DNA from: Telluria sp042683405
GTDB taxonomy: Bacteria; Pseudomonadota; Gammaproteobacteria; Burkholderiales; Burkholderiaceae_D
Reading direction: 5' to 3'
DNA: 64,000 bases
Assembly: GCF_042683405.1 (NCBI RefSeq)
Contig: NZ_JBHUJS010000002.1
Location: 682,001 to 746,000 of the forward strand
Shown: piece after piece, positions 1 to 7,768 of the stretch
How positions within the stretch are numbered: position 1 is the stretch's first letter
Layout of the letters: every line of letters begins with the position of its first letter
Notes under the pieces: model-generated
The model's database searches: none
What the model was told of the DNA's origin: nothing
The model's input: the letters and a program-made list of their open reading frames with translations, nothing else
Program-made: the position numbers and the translations under genes

Positions 1-49
1 TTTAGCCGCAGTCCAAGCGACACAAATCGCGCTCGAAGAGACGTTTTCC

Positions 50-484
50 TCACCACCCGTTTCGCTGCCTGAGCGAGGAGGCAATCTTCCAGCTCGTGTC
101 ATACGGAAGATGCACCCACACGTGCCGCCAGGCGTTCCGTCCCTCGACGCCGAACGCGTTTGCAAACACATGCGGCGACATTTCCTTACCCTCGCACTGG
201 ATCCGGTCGCCTTGCACGGCGGCGTAGTAGGTCCTGCGCCGGACACGGGTTTTCAGGCGCGTGCCGTCGGGTAGAAAAACGTCCTTCCATTGAAATCCTT
301 GCGGCGCCTTGCCCGGCGCTTCGGCGGCACGCGCACGTCCGTTGGCGATATATGCCAGGATCGCGTCGCCCGCAACGAACGCGATGTCGCGTTTGCAGCG
401 TACTCCGTCCATGTAGTCGCACAGTGCATTGAACGCTTTATCTGGTACAGGAATCGGGATCGTGATGACGGTTCTGGTTTTCAT
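50..484 (-). CDS. Hypothetical protein, 144 aa
   Basis: I do not recognise a family. The product is a soluble, basic protein with no signal peptide or membrane segment. It opens with a hydrophobic beta-like stretch (VITIPIPVP, about residues 6-14), and the middle is rich in Arg and Tyr (RVRRRTYYAA). The C-terminal third contains several Trp residues. The ATG at 484 is preceded by GGAGA with a 7-base gap, which supports this start. It is transcribed away from the histidine kinase gene at 960, across a 475-base gap. The downstream neighbour lies outside the window. Confidence 0.6.
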   Translation of the reverse strand: MKTRTVITIPIPVPDKAFNALCDYMDGVRCKRDIAFVAGDAILAYIANGRARAAEAPGKAPQGFQWKDVFLPDGTRLKTRVRRRTYYAAVQGDRIQCEGKEMSPHVFANAFGVEGRNAWRHVWVHLPYDTSWKIASSLRQRNGW

Positions 485-757
485 CGCAAAGTCTCCAAGT
501 CGTGTCGGTTTGAGGGTGCAGAAATGTCTGGAACGTTCGGAGCAGTGTCTGTTTCGATCGCGCGGGCACGCGATTTTTGTCGCAAACGCATGTGCGCGAT
601 GTCTGTTTCGTACTTTGGTTTGACGGCCTGCGGCAAAAACAGTTCAGTTAACAGGCCCAGATCGGTGAAAGAGTACGAAAGCGACGAAAAACGATCGAAG
701 AGACAAAAATATTCGGAGTTGGGAGGACCCACCCTGTGCTATTCCTACAGTCGGGGA

Positions 758-792
758 TGGCGGAAACGGCCCATTTATGGCGAATTCCGCCA
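758..792. repeat. TGGCGGAA-type intergenic palindrome, single copy
   Basis: TGGCGGAA (758-765) is the exact reverse complement of TTCCGCCA (785-792), and the inner arms CGGCCC and ATGGCG are partly complementary. The layout and outer arms match the better preserved palindrome at 48209-48245 (TGGCGGAATCGGCC, 7-base spacer, then its complement). It therefore looks like a diverged copy of the same dispersed element. Confidence 0.5.
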
Positions 793-900
793 CAAGTGAC
801 CACCCCGCACGGCTGGTGGAAAAGTGGCCGGCCGGCAGCCGCATGCCGTTCAGTTAATGCAGCATCCTGCCCTTAAGACCGGAGCCCGACTTCACGTTTC

Positions 901-914
901 TTGACATTAGTCAA
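901..914. promoter_or_regulatory. FNR/Anr-type box upstream of the CHASE histidine kinase
   Basis: TTGACATTAGTCAA fits the FNR/Anr consensus TTGAY-N4-RTCAA at every fixed position and is a perfect palindrome. It is centred 52 bases before the GTG start at 960. The TTGACA could also be read as a -35 hexamer, with TACAGT at 923-928 as a weak -10. The two readings are compatible, because class II FNR sites overlap -35. Binding is inferred. Confidence 0.5.
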
Positions 915-959
915 TTTGTGGTTACAGTTGAGTTCCATCTGTTTCTGTACCGGTGACTC

Positions 960-2750
960 GTGGACAAAAAGAAGACTCTCTCCGCCCTGCTGGCCGGAGC
1001 AGTACTCTCGGCGGTGGTGGGCTACCTGCTGCACTGGGTGACGGCCAGCTGGATCGAGGCGGACAACCGCGAACGCTTCGAGCACCTGGCGCGCAACGCC
1101 CAGTACATGATCAGGACGCGCCTGAAGAGTTATATCGATGTCCTGCGCGGCAGCGCCAGCATGATGCGGACCCTCGGCAATCCGACCCGCGAGCAGTTCC
1201 ACCGCTACGTCGACGGCCTCGAACTGCCATACCATTTCCCCGGCATCGTCGCCGTGAATTACGCGCGCCGCGTGCCGGCGGCCCAGATGCCTGCATTCCT
1301 GGCCGAGATGCACTCGCTGCCCGTCGACGGCCCCGATGGCTACCCCGCTTTCCCCGAGTTGACCTACAACGGACGCGCGGATCCGGAGTTGATCGTGCTG
1401 ATCGATCCGGTGGAAGTGTGGCGCGGGCGCTACGGCCGCGATGTGGGCGCGCACGATGTCTGGGGTGGCCTCGACCGCGCGCGCGATACCGGCGGCATGG
1501 CCAGCTCCGGGCTTCCGCTGCCGATCATGAACGACCATCTCAACATGGGCATGGCCTTGCGCCTGCCGATTTACCGTGTCGGCATGCCCACCAATACGGT
1601 GGCGGAGCGGCGCGCGGCCTATGTCGGCTCGATCGGCATCGGCTTCTCGATGCGCAACCTGGTGCAGAACGTGCTCGACGAGATGGGCGCGGACGACGTG
1701 CGTCTGTCCATGTCGGACAGCAAAGCAGGGATCCTGCTGTACGACAGCGCGTCGACCAGGGCCAATCCCGCGCCGCCCATGCCGCGAGCGGACCATCACA
1801 CCTTCGTCACCCAGGTCGAAATCCCGTTCGCGGGCCGCACCTGGGTCGCCAGCTTCAGCACCCGCAAGCAGGACGCCTACACCCGTTTCGACGCCAGCCT
1901 GCCGTGGATGGCCGCCGCGGCCGGGTTCGTGGTGACGATGCTGCTGTCGGCGCTGTTCCAGACCATGGCCACCTCGCGCCGGCGCGCGCTGCACCTGGCG
2001 AACCTGATGACGCGCGAACTGCGCGAAAGCCAGGACCGGCTCGAGGTCTCGCACCGCAAACTGCGCGGCCTGGCCGCGCATGCGGACCACATCAAGGAAG
2101 AAGAACGCAAGCGCATCGCCCGCGAGATCCATGACGACCTCGGACAGAACCTGCTGGCGCTGCGCATCGAGGCGGACGTGCTGTGCTCGCGCACGGCCAC
2201 GCGCCATCCGCGCCTGCACGCGCGCGCACGCGAAACCATGGAGCAGATCGACGCCACCATCAAGTCGGTACGCCAGATCATCAACGACCTGCGCCCGAAC
2301 GTGCTGGACCTGGGGTTGTCGGCGGCCGTCGAATGGCTGATCGCGGACTTCCGGCGCCATACCGGCATCGCCTGCGAGCTGGTCGACGGCAACCACGACG
2401 TCGCTGTGGACGACCATTGCGCCACCGCGTTCTTCCGCATCCTGCAGGAGTCGCTCAGCAATGTGCGGCGCCATGCGCGCGCCACCCATGTCCAGGTGGA
2501 ATTAAAGTGCCGCGACGGCGTGCTGTCGATGACCGTGGCCGACAACGGCATTGGCATGCCGCCTGGCGGGCGCGACAAGGCGAACTCGTTCGGGCTGGTC
2601 GGTATCGAGGAGCGCGTCAAGATTCTCGGCGGCACGTTCGTGGTGCGCAGCGAGCCGGGCGCGGGAACCCTGATCTCGGTCTCGGTCGCACTGGCCCGGT
2701 CCGACAGGCCGCTGAACGCCGCGCAGCCAAACCCTGAATTATGTGTCTAA
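960..2750 (+). CDS. CHASE-domain sensor histidine kinase (NarL/DegS-type)
   Basis: Membrane sensor kinase of 596 aa. An N-terminal transmembrane helix (about residues 7-27) is followed by a periplasmic CHASE sensing domain (about 60-280, with YHFPGIVAVNYARRVP). A second helix (about 315-340) leads into a short coiled linker. The HisKA_3 dimerisation domain follows (RIAREIHDDLGQNL, predicted phospho-His 391), then a HATPase_c domain with ADNGIGMP and FGLVGIEERV. Kinases of this class phosphorylate LuxR/NarL-family regulators, but none is encoded nearby, so the partner is unknown. The start is GTG at 960. A perfect FNR-type box lies upstream, and the next gene also has one, suggesting oxygen-linked expression of both. 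Confidence 0.88.
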   Translation: MDKKKTLSALLAGAVLSAVVGYLLHWVTASWIEADNRERFEHLARNAQYMIRTRLKSYIDVLRGSASMMRTLGNPTREQFHRYVDGLELPYHFPGIVAVNYARRVPAAQMPAFLAEMHSLPVDGPDGYPAFPELTYNGRADPELIVLIDPVEVWRGRYGRDVGAHDVWGGLDRARDTGGMASSGLPLPIMNDHLNMGMALRLPIYRVGMPTNTVAERRAAYVGSIGIGFSMRNLVQNVLDEMGADDVRLSMSDSKAGILLYDSASTRANPAPPMPRADHHTFVTQVEIPFAGRTWVASFSTRKQDAYTRFDASLPWMAAAAGFVVTMLLSALFQTMATSRRRALHLANLMTRELRESQDRLEVSHRKLRGLAAHADHIKEEERKRIAREIHDDLGQNLLALRIEADVLCSRTATRHPRLHARARETMEQIDATIKSVRQIINDLRPNVLDLGLSAAVEWLIADFRRHTGIACELVDGNHDVAVDDHCATAFFRILQESLSNVRRHARATHVQVELKCRDGVLSMTVADNGIGMPPGGRDKANSFGLVGIEERVKILGGTFVVRSEPGAGTLISVSVALARSDRPLNAAQPNPELCV

Positions 2751-2776
2751 AAGTTATTAATTGCTCGCGAAAAATG

Positions 2777-2790
2777 TTGACGTAAATCAA
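2777..2790. promoter_or_regulatory. FNR/Anr-type box upstream of the AWSMVPP-repeat gene
   Basis: TTGACGTAAATCAA matches TTGAY-N4-RTCAA at every fixed position and lies in a slightly longer palindrome, TGTTGA-N6-TCAACA (2775-2792). It is centred about 77 bases before the ATG at 2861. A TATAGC hexamer at 2807-2812 could serve as -10, although the spacing is shorter than ideal for a class II site. Regulation by an FNR/Anr protein is inferred. Confidence 0.5.
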
Positions 2791-2860
2791 CATCCACCGT
2801 GGCTTTTATAGCAGACTTTGATCCGGCGCCTTGCCAAACTCTTACGACCGGAGGAACCCC

Positions 2861-3511
2861 ATGGAAACCACCCACGACGATTTCGCAGCCATCGCAGCCC
2901 TCGACCTGGATCCGATCAAGGTCAAGCTCATGCACGCGCAGTCCGGCGAGGGATGGTCGCGCGAGAAGGCCGACGCGGTCGAGTTCGAGTACCGGCGCTT
3001 CCTCTACCTGATGAAGAAGTACCCGCACGAGCAGAGCGCGCCGCTGTTCGATGTCGACATCTTCTGGCACTACCACATCCTCGATACCATGAAGTACATG
3101 CAGGACTGCGATGCGGTGTTTGGCCACTACCTGCACCACTTCCCGTATGTCGGCCTGCGCGGCGAAGAGGACGAGGCGCTGCACGAGCGCGCCGGCGACC
3201 GCATGAAGGAACTGTACGAGGAAAACTTCGGCAAGGACTCGTTCGCGCATGCGGCCAGCCAGATCAACGGGCCGCGCCAGGACGTGAACGCATGGTCGAT
3301 GGTGCCGCCTGCCCAGGCCGTCGCGGCCTGGTCGATGGTGCCGCCCAAGCAGATCGCCACCGCATGGTCGATGGTGCCGCCCAAGCAGCCTGCCACGGCG
3401 TGGTCGATGGTGCCGCCCAAGCAGCCTGCCAGCGCGTGGTCGATGGTGCCGCCTTCGCAGATGTCCGCCAGCGCGAGCGGCGCCCTTTCCCTGGCCCGCC
3501 CTACCCTCTGA
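2861..3511 (+). CDS. GRDP-like (DUF1399-type) protein with five C-terminal AWSMVPP repeats
   Basis: Protein of 216 aa in two parts. Residues 1 to about 130 resemble the glycine-rich-domain-protein-like fold (DUF1399/GRDP), with the characteristic DIFWHYHILDT, a Tyr/Cys pair (MKYMQDC), and FGHYLHHFPY. Residues 144-203 are five tandem units of 12 residues with consensus AWSMVPPKQPAT. They are encoded by 36-base DNA repeats at 3290-3469 that stay nearly identical even at third codon positions. A short Ser/Ala tail follows. The ATG at 2861 has GGAGG 8-12 bases upstream; an in-frame start at 2831 has none. The function is unknown. The repeated segment resembles repeated core peptides or a binding array, but no modifying enzyme, protease or exporter lies beside it. 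A perfect FNR-type box is upstream. Confidence 0.8.
   Translation: METTHDDFAAIAALDLDPIKVKLMHAQSGEGWSREKADAVEFEYRRFLYLMKKYPHEQSAPLFDVDIFWHYHILDTMKYMQDCDAVFGHYLHHFPYVGLRGEEDEALHERAGDRMKELYEENFGKDSFAHAASQINGPRQDVNAWSMVPPAQAVAAWSMVPPKQIATAWSMVPPKQPATAWSMVPPKQPASAWSMVPPSQMSASASGALSLARPTL
3290..3469 (+). repeat. 36-bp in-frame tandem repeat, five units
   Basis: Units start at 3290, 3326, 3362, 3398 and 3434. Each begins GC(A/C/G)TGGTCGATGGTGCCGCC, encoding AWSMVPP, and the first four continue with a variable five-codon linker (mostly KQxAx). The last unit diverges after AWSMVPP. The near-identity points to recent unit duplication. The repeat is coding and is not a CRISPR. Confidence 0.9.
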
Positions 3512-3513
3512 CA

Positions 3514-3545
3514 CCGTCGTCCCGGCGCTAGCCCGGACCCATGCC
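3514..3545. repeat. Dispersed CGTCrTCCC-type intergenic repeat, copy 1
   Basis: CCGTCGTCCCGGCGC...GCCCGGACCCATGCC forms a short hairpin of the widespread proteobacterial 'GTCATCCCGGCnnnGCCGGGATCCA' type. It lies between convergent genes ending at 3511 and 3581. Related copies are at 5563-5586, 12399-12426 and 59442-59500. Confidence 0.5.
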
Positions 3546-3580
3546 CGCGTGGCATTGCGCATGCGCGATGGTGCGCTCGC

Positions 3581-4495
3581 TCAGGATGGGTCCCGGCCGT
3601 CGTCCGGCCGGCAGCCGTCTTCCCGGAATGCCGCCAGCGCCGCCTGCACCGTCCGATAGCGCAAGCGCACCCCAAGTTCCGTGCGAAGCCGCCCATTGCC
3701 GATCCGCCGCGATTCGGACATGAAGGACAGCCGCAGCGGCGTCGATTGTGCCGCCAGTTCGGCGCGCGACAGCCGGGGCGGACGCGCCAGCCCGAACGCG
3801 TCGGCCACCGCATCGAAGTACTCGCCCATCTTCATCTCCGTATCGTCCACCGCGTTGTAGACCCGGCCCGGCAGGCCGCGGAACAGCGCCAGCGCGGCGA
3901 TGCGCGCCAGGTCGTCCGCGTGGATATGGTTGGTGTACACGTCGTCGGCCGGCGCCAGCGCCGGCGTCCCCTCTTCCAGCCGCTCGAGCGGCAGCCGCTC
4001 GCGCGCATAGATCCCCGGCGCGCGCAGTATCGCCAGCCGCCCGTGGCGCGCCAGCACCGCCTGGCGCAGCGTGCGCTCCGCATCCACCCGGCGCCAGGCG
4101 CGCGCATTGTGCGGCGCGGGCGGCCGCGTTTCGTCGATACGCGCCCCCATGCAGTCCCCATACACGCCGGTGGTGCTGATGTAAACGACAACTGCCCCCT
4201 CGGGTAGAATGGCGGTCACGTTGCGCGTGCGGCGGTCGAGCATGCCGTCCGCCTGTGGCGGCGCCAGGTGCACGATGTAGCGCGCCAGCCCCTTGAGGCG
4301 CTTGAGCGTGCCCGGGCGGTCGAGGTCCGCCACGACCGGAATCGCGCCTGCCGCGCGCAGCTCGGCGCGGCGTTCCGGCCGGCTGGTCAGCGCAAACACG
4401 CGAAACCGGTCGCGCACCAGCGGCAGCAGGCGCATGCCCACGTCGCCGCATCCGATGACCAGGAGGCGCGGGCGCCCCGTTTTTATGTTGTTCAT
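3581..4495 (-). CDS. NAD-dependent epimerase/dehydratase family protein (extended SDR)
   Basis: Protein of 304 aa with an extended-SDR Rossmann fold. The nucleotide-binding loop near the N-terminus reads VIGCGDVGMRLLP (GxGxxG, about residues 13-18). The family YxxxK-region equivalent is ISTTGVYGD. A C-terminal substrate segment follows (VYTNHIHADDLARI and RVYNAVDD). Such proteins in beta-proteobacteria are usually annotated as SDR oxidoreductases acting on nucleotide sugars or unknown substrates; this substrate cannot be read from sequence. The open frame continues far upstream, but the start at 4495 is the one compatible with the divergent reductase gene starting at 4508, leaving 12 bases between them. 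Confidence 0.8.
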   Translation of the reverse strand: MNNIKTGRPRLLVIGCGDVGMRLLPLVRDRFRVFALTSRPERRAELRAAGAIPVVADLDRPGTLKRLKGLARYIVHLAPPQADGMLDRRTRNVTAILPEGAVVVYISTTGVYGDCMGARIDETRPPAPHNARAWRRVDAERTLRQAVLARHGRLAILRAPGIYARERLPLERLEEGTPALAPADDVYTNHIHADDLARIAALALFRGLPGRVYNAVDDTEMKMGEYFDAVADAFGLARPPRLSRAELAAQSTPLRLSFMSESRRIGNGRLRTELGVRLRYRTVQAALAAFREDGCRPDDGRDPS

Positions 4496-4507
4496 TTTGA
4501 GGATTGT

Positions 4508-5539
4508 ATGACTTTCGAGATCACTGTCCAGCCAAGCGGCCACCAGTTCAGCTGCGAGGAAGACGAAACCGTCCTGGCCGCGGCCATCCGCACCGGCGTG
4601 GGCCTGCCGTACGGCTGCAAGAACGGCGCCTGCGGTTCGTGCAAGGGAAAAATCGTCGAAGGCACAGTGCAGCACAAACCCTACCAGAAGCGCGCGCTGT
4701 CGGACGAGGAGAAGGCCGAGGGCTTCGCCCTGTTCTGCTGCGCGCTGCCGCAAACCGCGCTGACCATCGCCGCGCGCGAAGTCACCGGTTCCAGCGAGTA
4801 CCCGGTGCGCAAGATGCCCTCGCGCGTCATCTCGATGGACCGCGCCGCGCCGGATGTCATGATCGTCAAGCTGCAGCTGCCGGCCAGCGAGGCGTTGGCC
4901 TACCGCGCCGGCCAGTACGTCGAGTTCCTCCTGCGCGACGGCAAGCGCCGCAGCTACAGCATGGCCAGCGCGCCGTCCTCGCTGGAGTCGCCGCTGGAGC
5001 TGCACATCCGCCACATGCCGGGCGGGGTGTTCACGGAGCAGGTGTTCGGCACGATGAAGGTGCGCGACATCCTGCGCTTCGAAGGACCGCACGGCAGCTT
5101 CTTCCTGCGCGAAGAGTCGGACAAGCCGATCGTGATGCTGGCGTCGGGCACCGGCTTCGCGCCGATCAAGGCGCTGGTCGAGCACATGGCGCACCTGAAG
5201 TCGGAGCGCCCGGTGCACTTCTATTGGGGCGGGCGCCGTCCGCAGGACCTGTACATGCACGCGCTGGCGGAGGAATGGGCGCGCACCATCCCGAATTTCA
5301 AGTACATTCCTGTGGTCTCGGACGCGCTGCCGGAAGACGGCTGGACGGGCCGCGCAGGTTTCGTCCACCAGGCCGTGATGCAGGACCTGCCGGACCTGTC
5401 CGGCTACCAGGTCTATGCCTGCGGCGCGCCGGTGATGGTCGACTCGGCGCGACGCGACTTCATCGCGCAGTGCGGACTGCCGGCCGACGAGTTCTACTCC
5501 GACGCGTTCACGTCGGAGGCCGACCTGGCGCAGCCCTGA
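4508..5539 (+). CDS. 2Fe-2S ferredoxin/FAD/NAD(P) reductase, CDP-6-deoxy-3,4-glucoseen-reductase type
   Basis: Three-domain electron-transfer flavoprotein of 343 aa. Residues 1-90 are a plant-type 2Fe-2S ferredoxin with ligands C37, C42, C45 and C77 (CKNGACGSCKGK...CC). Residues about 100-200 are the FAD domain (RAGQYVEF and RSYSMAS). The rest is the NAD(P) domain (MLASGTGFAPIKAL and YACGAPVMV). It passes electrons from NAD(P)H through FAD to an iron-sulfur partner. The family is commonly named for CDP-6-deoxy-glucoseen reductase (AscD-like), but no deoxysugar cluster is present. It may instead serve an unlinked oxygenase or reductase. The start ATG at 4508 gives the canonical ferredoxin N-terminus. 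Confidence 0.87.
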   Translation: MTFEITVQPSGHQFSCEEDETVLAAAIRTGVGLPYGCKNGACGSCKGKIVEGTVQHKPYQKRALSDEEKAEGFALFCCALPQTALTIAAREVTGSSEYPVRKMPSRVISMDRAAPDVMIVKLQLPASEALAYRAGQYVEFLLRDGKRRSYSMASAPSSLESPLELHIRHMPGGVFTEQVFGTMKVRDILRFEGPHGSFFLREESDKPIVMLASGTGFAPIKALVEHMAHLKSERPVHFYWGGRRPQDLYMHALAEEWARTIPNFKYIPVVSDALPEDGWTGRAGFVHQAVMQDLPDLSGYQVYACGAPVMVDSARRDFIAQCGLPADEFYSDAFTSEADLAQP

Positions 5540-5562
5540 GCCGTCGGCAGGTCATGCACTCC

Positions 5563-5586
5563 CCCGTCATCCCGGCCAAGGCCGGG
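5563..5586. repeat. Dispersed CGTCATCCC-type intergenic repeat, copy 2
   Basis: CCCGTCATCCCGGCC AAG GCCGGG: the arms CCCGGC and GCCGGG pair around a short loop. It lies just after the reductase stop at 5539. Confidence 0.55.
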
Positions 5587-5633
5587 TAGTGACGGTTCGT
5601 TCAATCCGAGCAGTTATGAAAGGGTCTTACGAC

Positions 5634-6362
5634 ATGCAAAAGCCAAACCGGTTCGTCCACTTCATCGCCGCAGCGTTAATGGCGGCCTGCATCCTGCCTC
5701 CCGCAAGCGCGCAATTCAGCGCGTTCCAGGGCGCCATCGAGCACAAGGCGCGCGAAGGCGACCGCAAAGATGACGCCAGGCGCAAGCCAGCCGAGTTCCT
5801 CGCGTTCACCCAGGTCAAGCCGGGCATGAAGGTGCTGGACGTGGCAGCTGGCGCCGGTTCCACTTCGCAGCTGCTGGCGCTCGCCGTAGGTGAAAGCGGC
5901 ACCGTATATGCGCAGACCGGCAAGGAATCGGAAAAGCTGAAACAGCGCCTTGCGGCAAACCCGCAGGCCAACCTCAAGCCGGTGGTCGCGCCGTTCGACA
6001 ATCCGGTCCCGGCGGGCACGCCGCCGCTCGACCTCATCGTCATCAACATGTCGTACCACGACATCGTCAACACCCCGGCCGACCGCGCCGCCATGAACAA
6101 GGCGCTGTTCAACGCGCTCAAGCCGGGCGGCAAACTGGTCATCATCGACAACGCGGCCAAGGCTGGCGCGGGCATCGGCGCGACCAAGACGCTGCACCGC
6201 ATCGAGGAAGCGGCCGTGATCGAGGAAGTCACGCGCGCGGGATTCTCGGTCGATGCGCGTTCGGACTACCTGCATGTGCCGAGCGATCCGCGCGAACAGC
6301 CCTTCTTCGAGATGAAGGGCACGCCGGATGACAAGTTCGCGGTCCGCTTCATCAAGAAGTAA
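5634..6362 (+). CDS. Exported class I SAM-dependent methyltransferase-like protein
   Basis: Protein of 242 aa. It begins with an apparent Sec signal peptide (basic MQKPNR, hydrophobic FIAAALMAACILPP, then ASA-Q as a likely cleavage site at about residue 26). A Rossmann methyltransferase core follows: motif I VLDVAAGAGSTSQLLA, a motif IV-like LIVINMSYHDI and post-motif ALKPGGKLVIID. A periplasmic location would be odd for an enzyme that needs cytoplasmic S-adenosylmethionine, so the activity or ligand may differ. Homologues with this leader are known as uncharacterised methyltransferases. AAAGGG 9 bases before 5634 supports this start over the ATG at 5616 or the GTG at 5589. Confidence 0.8.
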   Translation: MQKPNRFVHFIAAALMAACILPPASAQFSAFQGAIEHKAREGDRKDDARRKPAEFLAFTQVKPGMKVLDVAAGAGSTSQLLALAVGESGTVYAQTGKESEKLKQRLAANPQANLKPVVAPFDNPVPAGTPPLDLIVINMSYHDIVNTPADRAAMNKALFNALKPGGKLVIIDNAAKAGAGIGATKTLHRIEEAAVIEEVTRAGFSVDARSDYLHVPSDPREQPFFEMKGTPDDKFAVRFIKK

Positions 6363-6377
6363 AGGGCCTGACAGGCG

Positions 6378-6419
6378 GGGGACTGTCCCGCAGCCGCTGA
6401 GCGGGCAGTGACAGTCCCC
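6378..6419. repeat. GGGGACTGTC-type dispersed inverted repeat, copy A
   Basis: GGGGACTGTC (6378-6387) and GACAGTCCCC (6410-6419) are perfect 10-base complements around a 22-base loop, between the methyltransferase stop (6362) and the MFS start (6434). It belongs to an intergenic family seen at least eight times in this window. Confidence 0.7.
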
Positions 6420-6433
6420 TTCCCACGCACACC

Positions 6434-7675
6434 ATGTCGATCACTTCGCCGTCAGGCGGTTTCGGGGTTCTCCGCAACCGCAATTACTCGCTCTACCTTT
6501 CCGCGCGCATCCTCGGCACCCTGGCGGTGCAGATGCAGAGCGTGGCGATCGGCTGGCAGGTGTATGAAATCACCGGCAACCTGTTCCACCTGGGCCTGAT
6601 CGGGCTCGCGCAGTTCGCGCCGTTCCTGGTGCTGATCCTGTTCGCGGGCCACGCGGCCGATACCTTCAACCGCCGCAACATCATTGCCGCCTGCCTGGCG
6701 GTGCAGATGCTGGTCGGGCTGCTCCTGCTCACGTTCACGCTGTCCGGCAGCACGGTGGTGTGGCCGGTGTTCGCGATCCTGGTGCTGTTCGGATCGGCGC
6801 GCGCGTTCATGATGCCCGCCTCGCAGGCCGTGCTGCGCAACCTGGTGCCGATCCAGGACTTCAGCCAGGCGGTGGCGCTGTCGTCCTCCGCCTTCCACGT
6901 CGCCGTGATCCTGGGGCCGACGCTGGGCGGATTGCTGTACATCGCGGGCGCCAAAGCGGTCTATATCGTTTCCTCCTCCCTGCTGCTCATCTCGACCGCC
7001 GCCATGCTGATGACACGCGCGGCGCCGCAGGCGAAGAGCAGCGAACCGTTCAGCTTCCATACGCTGTTCGAAGGCATGCGCTTCGTGCGTTCGCGTCCGA
7101 TCATGCTGGGCGCCATTTCGCTGGACCTGTTCGCAGTGCTGTTCGGCGGCGCCACCGCGCTGCTGCCGGCCTATGCGCGCGATGTGCTGCACGCGGGCCC
7201 GGAGGCGCTCGGCATGCTGCGCTCGGCGCCCGGCATCGGCGCGGCAATCTGCTCGATCGCGCTGGCGTTCTATCCGATCCGCCGCCACGTGGGTGTGTGG
7301 ATGTTCGGCGGCGTCGGCGCGTTCGGACTGGCCACGGTCGGCCTGGGCGTGACGGACAGCTTCCACGTGGCGCTGGCCTGCCTGTTCCTGCTGGGGTTGG
7401 GCGACATGGTCAGCGTCTACATCCGCCACCTGCTGGTGCAGTTCGAGACGCCGGACGAGATCCGCGGCCGCGTCAGCGCGGTCAACGCCGTCTTCATCGG
7501 CGCATCCAACGAGCTGGGAGAATTCGAATCGGGGATCATGGCCGGCTGGCTCGGGCTGGTGCGCGCGATCGTGCTGGGCGGGGTGCTGACGCTGGGCGTC
7601 ACCGTGCTGTGGGCGTGGAAGTTCCCGGTGCTGTCGCGAATGGACCGTTTCCCGCACCACGGCAAGCCCGATTAG
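6434..7675 (+). CDS. MFS transporter, EntS/enterobactin-exporter-like
   Basis: Integral inner-membrane protein of 413 aa with about 12 hydrophobic helices. It belongs to the major facilitator group that includes the enterobactin exporter EntS: an N-terminal FGVLRNRNYSLYLSARILGTLAVQMQ, a loop 2-3 motif AGHAADTFNRRNII, and a central cytoplasmic loop at about residues 190-215 (APQAKSSEPFSF). Members of this subfamily export small molecules using proton motive force. No siderophore synthesis genes are adjacent, so the substrate is unknown. The gene stands alone, with copy A of the dispersed repeat just before it. Confidence 0.85.
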   Translation: MSITSPSGGFGVLRNRNYSLYLSARILGTLAVQMQSVAIGWQVYEITGNLFHLGLIGLAQFAPFLVLILFAGHAADTFNRRNIIAACLAVQMLVGLLLLTFTLSGSTVVWPVFAILVLFGSARAFMMPASQAVLRNLVPIQDFSQAVALSSSAFHVAVILGPTLGGLLYIAGAKAVYIVSSSLLLISTAAMLMTRAAPQAKSSEPFSFHTLFEGMRFVRSRPIMLGAISLDLFAVLFGGATALLPAYARDVLHAGPEALGMLRSAPGIGAAICSIALAFYPIRRHVGVWMFGGVGAFGLATVGLGVTDSFHVALACLFLLGLGDMVSVYIRHLLVQFETPDEIRGRVSAVNAVFIGASNELGEFESGIMAGWLGLVRAIVLGGVLTLGVTVLWAWKFPVLSRMDRFPHHGKPD

Positions 7676-7768
7676 GGCTCAACCGGTTGCCAGATGACTT
7701 TCATTTCCGCTGAGAAATAGATCGATGCCGTGTATGATCAAATCGTCTCAATACAAGCGGGAGCAAGA

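Larger units (their letters stand above)
485..959. other. Intergenic region between divergent genes
   Basis: This 475-base gap carries regulatory signals for both flanking genes and no convincing coding sequence. It holds a TGGCGGAA...TTCCGCCA palindrome at 758-792, related to the pair at 48209-48295, and a perfect FNR/Anr-type box at 901-914. Short reading frames cover it on both strands, but they lack ribosome binding sites and recognisable domains. Confidence 0.6.

Noticed and set aside
873..2489. 538-codon open frame on the minus strand opposite the CHASE kinase
   Set aside because: It is the antisense shadow of a high-GC gene: composition rich in His, Arg, Gln and Val, no domain, and the plus-strand frame has clear kinase motifs.
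3290..3469. Five 36-base direct repeats as a possible CRISPR
   Set aside because: The repeats are contiguous without unique spacers, in frame, and encode AWSMVPP units.
4496..5368. N-terminal extension of the SDR gene at 3581-4495 through the reductase region
   Set aside because: It would overlap the well-supported divergent reductase gene. The family N-terminus begins at 4495.
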